Source: Mordavella massiliensis
Lineage (GTDB): Bacteria > Bacillota > Clostridia > Lachnospirales > Lachnospiraceae
DNA: 64,000 nt
NCBI RefSeq assembly: GCF_016902415.1
Contig: NZ_JACJLV010000008.1
Location: 1-64,000 of the forward strand
Direction of reading: 5' to 3'
This document shows positions 42,879-50,019 of the stretch, piece after piece (positions within the stretch are counted from its first letter, which is position 1; the number at the start of each line of letters is the position of its first letter). The translations under genes and the position numbers were made by a program. The notes beneath the pieces are model-generated. The model had not been told where the DNA came from. It saw nothing but the letters and a program-made list of their open reading frames with translations, and did no database searches.

Positions 42879-43638
42879 GAGTATCCTCCTTTTGCTGTCT
42901 TGCCGGACTTTTCCTGATGTTTAAAATGATATTCACTCCCAGCGGGTTGACCGCTACACCGGATACTCCGTTCAGGATAATATCCGGGATCTTGGACGCC
43001 TCAACCACGGAAGCCTTGAATTTTTTCTCCTTATCAAACTTACGAAACTCCGGGATATCGGTAAACACCGGCTGATATGTCTTGCCATCTTTCTGCTTGA
43101 GCACCGGGATTCCCTCTTTTTCATGCATAGCTACGATATAGCGCCCTTTCTGGAAATGCGCCAGCATCTCATCATTCAGTTCCTGCAGTTTTTCCGTCAT
43201 TTTCCCGCCGTCTTTTTTGCGAAATTCCTGTACGAAATACAAAGCTGTCAAATGCATCTGCGGATTCTCAATCCGCATCTGTCCCTCGGGCAGCTTCTCC
43301 TCATCCTGACGGCGCACCAGTTCCGTAAGCTGGACACAGATCTCGCTATCCGTCCCACGATCCACCAGAAGCGCATTAACGCCCATAGGAAAAAGTCCCG
43401 TATAGAAGGGCAGAAACATTTGATTTTTCATCTCGATGAGCTGGACCCGCTCCCCTGCATCCGACAATGTCTGGATCTCTTTCTCCGCCGTCTCCTTATC
43501 AAAATATAAGAGCACCTGATCATCAAAGGTTTCCGGATCGCAATAGACAAACGGCATCCGGGAACACAGAGAAAATACCAGGTAAAGATTCTGTGATGTT
43601 CTCAGTTTGTTTAAAGTCTCTTTCTTATCAGCTTTCAT
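42862..43638 (-). CDS. SseB-domain protein
   Basis: A 258-aa cytosolic protein with two blocks: an N-terminal SseB-like domain (NLYLVFSLCSRMPFVYCDPETFDDQVLLYFDKETAE, about 18-100) and a C-terminal part (VLKQKDGKTYQPVFTDIPEFRKFDKEKKFKASVVEASKIPDII) that repeats the fold and ends GVAVNPLGVNIILN. SseB_C/SseB families in gut Clostridia have no known function. Upstream partner of the acetyltransferase, with overlapping reading frames. Confidence 0.8.
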   Translation of the reverse strand: MKADKKETLNKLRTSQNLYLVFSLCSRMPFVYCDPETFDDQVLLYFDKETAEKEIQTLSDAGERVQLIEMKNQMFLPFYTGLFPMGVNALLVDRGTDSEICVQLTELVRRQDEEKLPEGQMRIENPQMHLTALYFVQEFRKKDGGKMTEKLQELNDEMLAHFQKGRYIVAMHEKEGIPVLKQKDGKTYQPVFTDIPEFRKFDKEKKFKASVVEASKIPDIILNGVSGVAVNPLGVNIILNIRKSPARQQKEDTHEETV

Positions 43639-43694
43639 GTATGTTATGTCCTTTCCTCATACTGTCTTCATCTTACCACGGCCGGACAGGATGT

Positions 43695-44369
43695 TCAATC
43701 CTGTGTTCGGGTATACCTGCACACTGCAAAACACTTCCCGCAAAGATCTGTGCGGATCCCGGTCCGTTCATACATAATCTCCAGCTGTTTTTCATAACAG
43801 CTTTTTACGTCTACGATCTCATTTCTTGTCATTCCGGCCTCCCAGAAGGTTCCTCTTAACGCTCCTGCCGGACAGTTCTGAACACACGCTGTACACTTCC
43901 CGCACCTGGACTTTGTGTAGGGCTCCTCCGTTTCCAGGGGAGCATCTGTGAATAAAGAAGAGATCCTGACTGCCGGTCCGTACTCCGGCGTGACCAGCAG
44001 ACAATTCTTCCCAATCCAGCCAAGGCCTGCTCTTGCCGCCACGGTCTTGTGGGGAACCGGCGAGACATAGTCGTCATTTACCTTTACCCGGTCTGTGGTC
44101 TGTGCGTAAGCCTGAAATCCCCGTTCTTTTAAAAACGCCTCCCCTGCCAGGACGATCTGATTTAATTTCTTGTTTAACTCATCGTACAAATGATAATATT
44201 CCACCGTAGGTCCATCTTTCAGATCGCGGACCACTTTTTTCGGAAGGGCAACCGCCACCGCGACTCCTACCGGATACCTGCAGTTCCCGATACCTGTCAT
44301 ATCACCGGCTCCGGCCAGGTCTGCGCCCTGCTCATATAACACCTGTTTCAATGCTTCTGTAAGACCCAT
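43695..44369 (-). CDS. QueG-like 4Fe-4S double-cluster protein
   Basis: A 224-aa protein resembling a shortened epoxyqueuosine reductase. The cobalamin-binding-like N-part (ADLAGAGDMTGIGNCRYPVGVAVAVALP) is followed by ARAGLGWIGKNCLLVTPEYGPAVRISSLFTDAPL. Two clusters follow: CGKCTACVQNCP and a reduced second set (C..LCGKCFAVC). It lacks the C-terminal HEAT-like repeats of QueG, so tRNA queuosine activity is uncertain; reductive-dehalogenase-like corrinoid proteins are the wider family. Confidence 0.85.
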   Translation of the reverse strand: MGLTEALKQVLYEQGADLAGAGDMTGIGNCRYPVGVAVAVALPKKVVRDLKDGPTVEYYHLYDELNKKLNQIVLAGEAFLKERGFQAYAQTTDRVKVNDDYVSPVPHKTVAARAGLGWIGKNCLLVTPEYGPAVRISSLFTDAPLETEEPYTKSRCGKCTACVQNCPAGALRGTFWEAGMTRNEIVDVKSCYEKQLEIMYERTGIRTDLCGKCFAVCRYTRTQD

Positions 44370-44408
44370 GCTTTTTTCTCCCTTCCGTCTATACTTCTGC
44401 TCCTGATC

Positions 44409-45464
44409 TTATTCTGCCAGAATTCTTCCTGTAACTTTATCTTTCACCTGTGAAAATGTCAGAACCGGCAAGGGCTGATCCGTATGTTCCCCGATCATTT
44501 TTTCCATCCAGACCATGTTATACCAGCATCCGAATTTGTAGCCGCTGTCATGGAACTCACCTGCCAGGCGAAATCCCATATGTTCATGGAACTGCACGCT
44601 GTTCCGGTCCAGATACTCATCTTCTTCCTTCGGGCAGGCAATGCAGGCATTCACGTTCAGAATGTGCATCTCCTTCAGGATCGTCTCCAGTGCGTCGTAA
44701 AGCTTTCTTCCGGCTCCGCTGCGGCGTTCCTCCATATCCACATAGATGGACAATTCCACGGACCATCCATATGCAGCGCGCTCTGCAAAGGCAGACGCAT
44801 AGGCATAACCAATGATCCGACCGTCTCTGACAGCCACAATGTAAGGATATTTTTCCAGGGTTCTTTCCATCCTTTCCCGAAATTCTTCCACTGTGGGCAC
44901 GTCATATTCAAATGTAATGGCGGTATCCGTCACATAAGGCGCATAGATTTCCAGAAGGCGTGGTGCATCCGAAAGGTTGGCGGTACGAAGCAGAATCTGT
45001 GCATGATCTTCCACTCCTGATCCTTTTGACCACTCCATTAGATACTCTTCTTCTCTGGTATCTTTATCTGTCATTTTCCGCTGAATCCGAAATCCTTCTC
45101 GCTTATAAAAATGAACTGCTTTTTCATTTTTCTGGTAGACATGAAGTGTCAGCTCTTCATTCTGTTCTTTCACAAAATCCAGCAGAGCTTTGCCGATTCC
45201 CAAAGATCTGTACTGGCTTTTTACAAAAATCCCTGCAACATAGCTTTGATCCAGTCCAATAAATCCCAGAATTTCTCCGTTTTCCTCATAGACATACATC
45301 TCAGCCTGTAAAAACATTCCTTTTACCGAGGTAAGATTTCCCTTCCAATACTCTGACGGAATAAAAGAATGGACTTCCACATTGGTATCCAGCCAGATTT
45401 TCGCTACCGAATCAAGATCTTCTTCTGTCATGGCCCTGATCCGGCAGTTTTTCTCTTTTTTCAT
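44409..45464 (-). CDS. tandem GNAT acetyltransferase (two domains)
   Basis: A 351-aa protein made of two GNAT folds. Residues 1-150 hold the first (VKSQYRSLGIGKALLDFVKEQ is the acetyl-CoA loop), and about 158-330 the second, similar to phosphinothricin/methionine sulfone acetyltransferases (EIYAPYVTDTAITFEYDVPTVEEF, DMEERRSGAGRKLYDALE). Substrates unknown; the second could detoxify amino-acid analogues. A GTG two codons earlier is possible, but AGAAGG is spaced for the ATG at 45464. The fusion of two different GNAT classes is unusual. Confidence 0.88.
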   Translation of the reverse strand: MKKEKNCRIRAMTEEDLDSVAKIWLDTNVEVHSFIPSEYWKGNLTSVKGMFLQAEMYVYEENGEILGFIGLDQSYVAGIFVKSQYRSLGIGKALLDFVKEQNEELTLHVYQKNEKAVHFYKREGFRIQRKMTDKDTREEEYLMEWSKGSGVEDHAQILLRTANLSDAPRLLEIYAPYVTDTAITFEYDVPTVEEFRERMERTLEKYPYIVAVRDGRIIGYAYASAFAERAAYGWSVELSIYVDMEERRSGAGRKLYDALETILKEMHILNVNACIACPKEEDEYLDRNSVQFHEHMGFRLAGEFHDSGYKFGCWYNMVWMEKMIGEHTDQPLPVLTFSQVKDKVTGRILAE

Positions 45465-45476
45465 TCGCACACCTTC

Positions 45477-46289
45477 TTACTTTAATCTCCCGCAGGCAAT
45501 ATATATCTTTCCGCCCGCCAGGATATGCTGTTTTACGTTCCTTTGCAGGGATGTTTTCTCCGGCAGATTCCTATACTCTGTCTCCGGGACATCCTGGCAT
45601 TGAAAGAGCCATTCCAGGAAATCACGTCCCGGTTCTCCCGGATCATAGATTTCAAATCGCTCCTGAAACTTCCGGATATTCGAGTCCTCCGGCAGCATGT
45701 TCTTTAACTGCGGATCCAAAAGCCAGGAATGACAGCGATATTCGCATCCTTCCATCTCCGGCTCATATTTCCCGAAAAAATCTTTCGCTTCTTTTAAAGA
45801 TTTTTCCACAGATTCCGGAGAAAAATCCGCATCTGACGGGATATGAACCGCTATTCCAGGGCCGTCATCAAAGAGCTTTCGTTCATACTCCAGGGCTCCG
45901 ATCCGGAACTCATGACATCCGGCCTGTCGGGCCGTCCACCAGTATCTGTCGAATTCATATCTTCCTGTCCTCTCATATGTCTCCTTGAGAAACCTGGGAA
46001 AACATTTCATCGTAGCAGTGTAAACGGAAGGCTCGATCCCCTTCCTGCTGTAAACCTCATAAGAATCCGCTGCAACCTTCAGCATGCAGACCAGCATTTT
46101 CATATGGTCTTTGTCGTCCGAAAGCTTCTGTTCCAGCCTGGTGTGTACGCTTTTCATTTTTTCATACTCAAAGAAATCCTGCCTGATATCCTCCAGGAAG
46201 GCAAAATCCGTCTCTGAAAGTATTTTTTCTATCCGAAGCTTTACTTCAGGCTGTATACCAATCCTCTCACATAACTGTAAAACATCCAT
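45477..46289 (-). CDS. GNAT-like acyltransferase-domain protein (DUF5596/GNAT_C type)
   Basis: A 270-aa protein. The N-terminal helical region (MDVLQLCERIGIQPEVKLRIEKILSE) is followed by a GNAT-like C-terminal domain with RYEFDRYWWTARQAGCHEFRIGALEYE and GIAVHIPSDADFSPESVEKSLKEAKDFF and the SWLLDP motif. I recognise this as the DUF5596 plus GNAT_C pair found in anaerobic Firmicutes; it is often annotated simply as acyltransferase. Substrate unknown. Three nt from the following kinase-like gene. Confidence 0.78.
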   Translation of the reverse strand: MDVLQLCERIGIQPEVKLRIEKILSETDFAFLEDIRQDFFEYEKMKSVHTRLEQKLSDDKDHMKMLVCMLKVAADSYEVYSRKGIEPSVYTATMKCFPRFLKETYERTGRYEFDRYWWTARQAGCHEFRIGALEYERKLFDDGPGIAVHIPSDADFSPESVEKSLKEAKDFFGKYEPEMEGCEYRCHSWLLDPQLKNMLPEDSNIRKFQERFEIYDPGEPGRDFLEWLFQCQDVPETEYRNLPEKTSLQRNVKQHILAGGKIYIACGRLK

Positions 46290-46291
46290 TT

Positions 46292-46798
46292 TTATCCCAT
46301 TTTCCTTTTTCTTTCTCTCTCCAGATACTGTTCTGCCTCATCCCGGCTCCGAAAAGTATAAATGTCCCGGCTGCCCCTGTATTTCTCCAACAGCGCATAG
46401 ATTTCCGGCAGCTGATCTTTCGGAAAATCCAGGATCCACTGCCGGAACTCTTCGTCAAATTCTTCTTCCTTCCAGGGGATGTCCACCCGTTCCTTTCCGA
46501 TGCGGGAAGTTGCCCCTTCCAGGCAGACCTCCAGCGGATAATCCAGAAAAAACACGGTGTCACATTCCCGCATCCTCAGTTCCAGCGTCCGGTTGTAATT
46601 ACCATCGATAATCCAGGCATCCTGGCTGACGATCTCACGGATACGTCGGTCAAATTCTTCTCTGGAAATGTTGGTGCGATCCGGTTTATGCCAGATCATA
46701 TCCAGATAATACAGTGGAAGCCCTGTCAGTTCCTGAAGTTTTCTGGCAAAAGTGCTCTTTCCCGCTCCGGGACATCCGATCACCATCACTTTCTTCAT
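46292..46798 (-). CDS. P-loop kinase-like protein (FlaR/topology-modulation type)
   Basis: A 168-aa AAA/adenylate-kinase-like protein. Walker A is GCPGAGKSTFARKL (8-21), then LYYLDMIWHKPDRT, AWIIDGNYNRTLELRMRECDTVFFLDYPLEVCL, and a C-terminal charged helix. This pattern matches proteins labelled DNA topology modulation FlaR-like; the real activity is probably phosphorylation of a small molecule. The ATG at 46798 is favoured because GAGGGAG is too close to an ATG two codons earlier. Confidence 0.82.
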   Translation of the reverse strand: MKKVMVIGCPGAGKSTFARKLQELTGLPLYYLDMIWHKPDRTNISREEFDRRIREIVSQDAWIIDGNYNRTLELRMRECDTVFFLDYPLEVCLEGATSRIGKERVDIPWKEEEFDEEFRQWILDFPKDQLPEIYALLEKYRGSRDIYTFRSRDEAEQYLERERKRKMG

Positions 46799-46814
46799 GC
46801 TCATTCTCCCTCGT

Positions 46815-47579
46815 CTATTTTCTGACAACCAGCAAAAATCTATGGATCGTCCCCTCTATTTTCCCTTCCCGTTCAATGGACTCTTGCATTTTCAGTAACC
46901 TTTGAAAGCACTTGTCTACAGAAAACCCCGGAAATTCCCACTCGATGACGTGAGCAAACCAGACGAAAGCTCCGATATCATTGAAAATGATCGGCCGATA
47001 TGCTTCTTCAGCCCTCAAAATCTCAAAACCCGCTTTTTCAAACACTCTACTTTGTTCCTCCAAATGGTGGAGGGGAAATGGCACAGGCGTCCCCGGCAAA
47101 ACCATTTCCACCAGATCCCTGTCATTGTCTCCACCAACCTGTTCCGTCACAAATATCCCGCCTTTGCGTAAAAGTCTGTAAATTTCCGACGCATCATAAT
47201 CCCCATGACGGTTGATAATCAGATCAAAGGATTCCTTTTCAAACGGAATCGCAGAGGGGTCACTGCATTCCCTAAATTGGATTCCCAGTGGCAGCAATTT
47301 TTCCCGACACAATTCTACATTAGGCTGATACCCTTCTGTTGCCGCTGTTCGATGAAATGGATGATTCAGCGATAGTAAAAATTCTCCACCACCAGTGTCA
47401 TAATCCAGAATATCCGCATCTTCCCTGAGATATTGCCTCAAAACATCTTTATAATTCCAGGGCAGGTCATTCTCTTCTTCATATCTGCCATGGATATGAG
47501 AAAAATCCCAACCTTTGATATGTGCCATTTCCTCTTCTGTTTTCCAAATATCTTTTAATTCGTTCTCCTGATACCTCAT
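46815..47579 (-). CDS. class I SAM-dependent methyltransferase
   Basis: A 254-aa Rossmann-fold methyltransferase. Motif I appears as ADILDYDTGGGEFLLSL (about 54-70), motif II as AIPFEKESFDLIINRHGDYDASEIYRLLRKGGIFVTEQVGG. The acidic DTGGG replaces the more common DxGxGxG. The C-terminal cap includes FPLHHLEEQSRVFEKAGFEIL. Substrate unknown. It sits upstream of the kinase-like gene in the same direction. Confidence 0.87.
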   Translation of the reverse strand: MRYQENELKDIWKTEEEMAHIKGWDFSHIHGRYEEENDLPWNYKDVLRQYLREDADILDYDTGGGEFLLSLNHPFHRTAATEGYQPNVELCREKLLPLGIQFRECSDPSAIPFEKESFDLIINRHGDYDASEIYRLLRKGGIFVTEQVGGDNDRDLVEMVLPGTPVPFPLHHLEEQSRVFEKAGFEILRAEEAYRPIIFNDIGAFVWFAHVIEWEFPGFSVDKCFQRLLKMQESIEREGKIEGTIHRFLLVVRK

Positions 47580-47599
47580 TTTTCCCCTTCCAGATACTG

Positions 47600-47812
47600 T
47601 TATTCTTCGTCTGTCAATCCGTATATCTGATACAAAGAGAGCATATTCTGATATTGCATTTTATTTCCCATAAGCTGGCGGTAAGTCGCAGTTTTTTCTT
47701 TTCCCTCTTCTTTCAGACGTTTCATTTTCTGGTCCGTATTCTGATAATTTTCCCGGATCGCATGCAACATTTTTTCAAACGCATCCAGTCTTGCCTTCTC
47801 GTCCATACCCAT
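47600..47812 (-). CDS. small helical hypothetical protein, 70 aa
   Basis: Mostly charged coiled-coil-like helix (EKARLDAFEKMLHAIRENYQNTDQKMKRLKEEGKEKTATYRQLMGNKMQYQNMLSLYQ split over two heptad-rich segments). No membrane segment. GAGGAGG is 6-7 nt before the ATG, a strong site. Its ATG overlaps the stop of the 31-codon remnant (TAATG), so it is translated right after that frame. Function unknown; it resembles small proteins common in this family. Confidence 0.7.
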   Translation of the reverse strand: MGMDEKARLDAFEKMLHAIRENYQNTDQKMKRLKEEGKEKTATYRQLMGNKMQYQNMLSLYQIYGLTDEE

Positions 47813-47907
47813 TATAATCCTCCTCGTTCTCCGGCGATCAGAAACTGCCGCACCCGCCCGTCATCCAGAATATAAAAATGATCCATAAATAGAGTCGTCT
47901 CTGTCAT
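47812..47907 (-). pseudogene. 31-codon 5' remnant of a metallo-beta-lactamase-fold hydrolase
   Basis: An open frame of 31 codons with its own ATG (47907) and a GGAGGA site. The product, MTETTLFMDHFYILDDGRVR followed by QFLIAGERGGL, reads like the first two beta strands of MBL-fold hydrolases, just before the usual LLIDTG. It stops at TAA where the active-site sequence should begin. It overlaps the upstream acetyltransferase by ATGA and the downstream 70-aa gene by TAATG. It is either a truncated gene or a retained short coupling peptide. Confidence 0.6.
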
Positions 47908-48515
47908 AGCTGGTCTCCTCCTTGCACATGTTTCTTATTCTCCCGCACAACTCTGCAAGGATTTCCAAAAGCAACCACATCATCCGGAATATCTCTGGTC
48001 ACAACGCTGCCCGCTCCGATCACTACATTATTGCCGATCGTCACGCCGGGAAGAATGATGACGCCTCCTCCGATCCACACATTGTCTCCGATATGAACCG
48101 GTGCCGTCTGTGTCTTGCAGAATTCAAAGGATCCGTCCTCCTTTGGCTCTCCAAAACGATCGACAGCATTCGTCGGATGAAACGCCGTATATATCTGAAC
48201 ATTCGGAGCGATCAGTGCATTTTCACCGATATGGATCTTGTTGTCATCCAGAAAGATGCAGTTCATATTCACTTCGCAATTGTTGCCAAAATAAATATTG
48301 TTCCCATAATCTACATAAAAAGGCGGTGTGATCCAAAGATTTTTTCCTTTCCCGCCCAGAAGGCTTCCAAGGATCTTGTCTTTTCCTTCCAGATCTTCAG
48401 ATGGAAGATTGTTATAAATCCGCACCAGATTTTTGGCTTTATGCCATTGTTCTAAAAGTTCCGGATCGCCGCAGTCATATAACATTCCGGCAAGCATTTT
48501 CTCTCGTTCTGTCAT
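47904..48515 (-). CDS. sugar O-acetyltransferase (Maa-like, hexapeptide)
   Basis: A 203-aa transferase. The N-terminal Mac domain (EREKMLAGMLYDCGDPELLEQWHKAKNLVRIYNNL) is followed by hexapeptide repeats with the catalytic His in IYTAFHPTNAV and WIGGGVIILPGVTIGNNVVIGAGSVVTRDIPDDVVAFGNPCRV. An insert (DRFGEPKEDGSFEFCKTQ) distinguishes it from the copy at 42.3 kb. The ATG at 48515 is preferred to one three codons upstream that collides with the ribosome site AAAGG. It overlaps the 31-codon remnant by 4 nt. Confidence 0.9.
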   Translation of the reverse strand: MTEREKMLAGMLYDCGDPELLEQWHKAKNLVRIYNNLPSEDLEGKDKILGSLLGGKGKNLWITPPFYVDYGNNIYFGNNCEVNMNCIFLDDNKIHIGENALIAPNVQIYTAFHPTNAVDRFGEPKEDGSFEFCKTQTAPVHIGDNVWIGGGVIILPGVTIGNNVVIGAGSVVTRDIPDDVVAFGNPCRVVRENKKHVQGGDQL

Positions 48516-48544
48516 CTTTTTCATCCTTTTACTAAATCTAAATA

Positions 48545-49054
48545 TTATGCCGGCTCCTTCTGTTTCCCGTAAATGCACAGATCATAAACGGCTCCATTTT
48601 TCAGAACTCCGTTTTTCAGCACCCCTTCCAGTTCAAATCCGTTCTTTTCCAATACTCTCCGGGAAGCAATATTGGGAGCATATACCAGTCCTGTGATACG
48701 GATAATATCCAGCTGTTCAAACGCTTCCTGACAGATCTTTCGCACAGCCTCTGTCATGATTCCTTTTGACCAGCGTTCTGTCAGCAGGAAATATCCTATC
48801 TCCGCATCCTGCCGGTATACATCCTGTTTCCGTTCTACGGAAATGTTTCCTACCACCGTTCCATCTGCCAGGATCGCACGGAAGACTCCTTCCTTTCCTT
48901 CTTTTTCCAACGCCATATTGATCCACCAGGCCGCGCTGTCTTCTGTATAGGGATCAGGAAGCTGATCCGACAGATAAGACCGGTCCAGCAAAGTGCAGAT
49001 CTCAGCCATTCTTGCACAGTCGTCCATCGTCCATTTTCTTAATTCTACTTTCAT
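48545..49054 (-). CDS. GNAT acetyltransferase (RimJ/RimL-like)
   Basis: A 169-aa N-acetyltransferase. Acetyl-CoA loop: DAEIGYFLLTERWSKGIMTEAVRKICQEAF; then RITGLVYAPNIASRRVLEKNGFELEGVLKNG, the signature of the RimJ/RimL/SpeG group that modifies N-termini or small amines. A tandem KNGVLKNG near the end looks like a short duplication. The open frame continues about 100 codons upstream across the tag gene, but the ATG at 49054 begins the domain. Confidence 0.9.
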   Translation of the reverse strand: MKVELRKWTMDDCARMAEICTLLDRSYLSDQLPDPYTEDSAAWWINMALEKEGKEGVFRAILADGTVVGNISVERKQDVYRQDAEIGYFLLTERWSKGIMTEAVRKICQEAFEQLDIIRITGLVYAPNIASRRVLEKNGFELEGVLKNGVLKNGAVYDLCIYGKQKEPA

Positions 49055-49059
49055 ATTCC

Positions 49060-49659
49060 TCACTCCTTGTCTCTTCGCTTCTTTACCGCATCGGTAACAG
49101 CCAGAAGTTCCCGGTAGCGCCCGCAGCTTTCCAGATGATCGTTGATGATGCCGCAGGCCTGCAGATGGGAATATACAGTGATCGATCCCATGTATTTCAG
49201 GCCTCTTTTTTTCAGATCCTTGCTGATCTGGTCTGACAACCCGTTTCTTGCAGGGATCTCTCCTTTCTGATGTCCGGTATAGAGATAGGTTTTTCCCCCG
49301 GTAAATCCCCAGATATAGTCGCTGAAAGATCCAAATTTTTCCCGGATCTTCTGAAAGCACCTGGCATTGTGGATCACGGCTTCAATTTTTCTTCTGGAAC
49401 GGATCATTCCTTCTGTGTTCAGGATTCTTTCTATCTCTGCCTCCTGATATTCGGCCACTTTATTGTAATCAAACCGGTCAAAACACTCCCGGAAAATTTC
49501 TCTTTTCTGAATCATCATGTTCCAGTTTAGTCCGCACTGCATGACCTCCATCATAAGAAACTCAAACTGTTTCTGGTCGTCATACACCGGAACGCCCCAT
49601 TCTTCATCATGGTAACGGATCATTTTTTCATTGCAGGTACACCAGGGACATCTGTCCAT
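49060..49659 (-). CDS. tag: DNA-3-methyladenine glycosylase I
   Basis: A 199-aa base-excision enzyme that removes 3-methyladenine. It has the Tag zinc-binding and pocket motifs CPWCTCNEKMIRYHDEEWGVPVYDD at the N-terminus, FEFLMMEVMQCGLNWNMMIQKREIFRECF in the middle, and MGSITVYSHLQACGIINDHLESC at the end. Length and order are typical. Together with ogt at 15.5 kb it gives alkylation repair. It is 5 nt upstream of the GNAT gene. Confidence 0.95.
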   Translation of the reverse strand: MDRCPWCTCNEKMIRYHDEEWGVPVYDDQKQFEFLMMEVMQCGLNWNMMIQKREIFRECFDRFDYNKVAEYQEAEIERILNTEGMIRSRRKIEAVIHNARCFQKIREKFGSFSDYIWGFTGGKTYLYTGHQKGEIPARNGLSDQISKDLKKRGLKYMGSITVYSHLQACGIINDHLESCGRYRELLAVTDAVKKRRDKE

Positions 49660-50019
49660 CTTTCTCCCCTCCTGACTTCTACTCTTTGATAAGAATTCCT
49701 ACATTTTCCGGCTCAAAAAGCCTTTCCCCTATTATAGCAAAAACTTAGAAAAACAGATACTCCTATTTCTCAGCAAGTCTCGTTTTTCTTCCGTTTGATC
49801 CGCCGCTTGAGAACAAAATGTATCTTATATGGAAGAAATATCAGGTCTTCTCTCCGATCGCGGAAAAGTTCCTGTCACAGATCAGAGATTCCGGCACAAC
49901 TTTAATATTTTAATTTTTTATTGTGTTAAAGCGGCTTTTTTGCTATACTTGGAACAGACTTCTATCAGGATCCCCCTGTTAGGATTCGTTTTGAAATTAT
50001 ATTTAGGAGGTACAATGCA
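49660..50019. other. divergent intergenic region, tag / aldehyde dehydrogenase
   Basis: 360 nt with no credible gene. It holds AT-rich sequence and the dehydrogenase promoter at 49921-49949. A two-codon frame ATG-CAA-TGA at 50015-50023 overlaps the dehydrogenase start. Confidence 0.7.
49921..49949 (+). promoter_or_regulatory. promoter of the aldehyde dehydrogenase gene
   Basis: -35 TTGTGT (49921-49926), a 17-nt spacer and an extended -10 TGcTATACT (49941-49949). Transcription would start near 49956, 64 nt before the gene. AGGAGG at 50005-50010 is the ribosome site. Confidence 0.75.

Noticed and set aside
48545-49360. GNAT gene extended about 100 codons upstream
   Set aside because: The extra sequence is out-of-frame reading of tag with no homology; the ATG at 49054 starts the domain.
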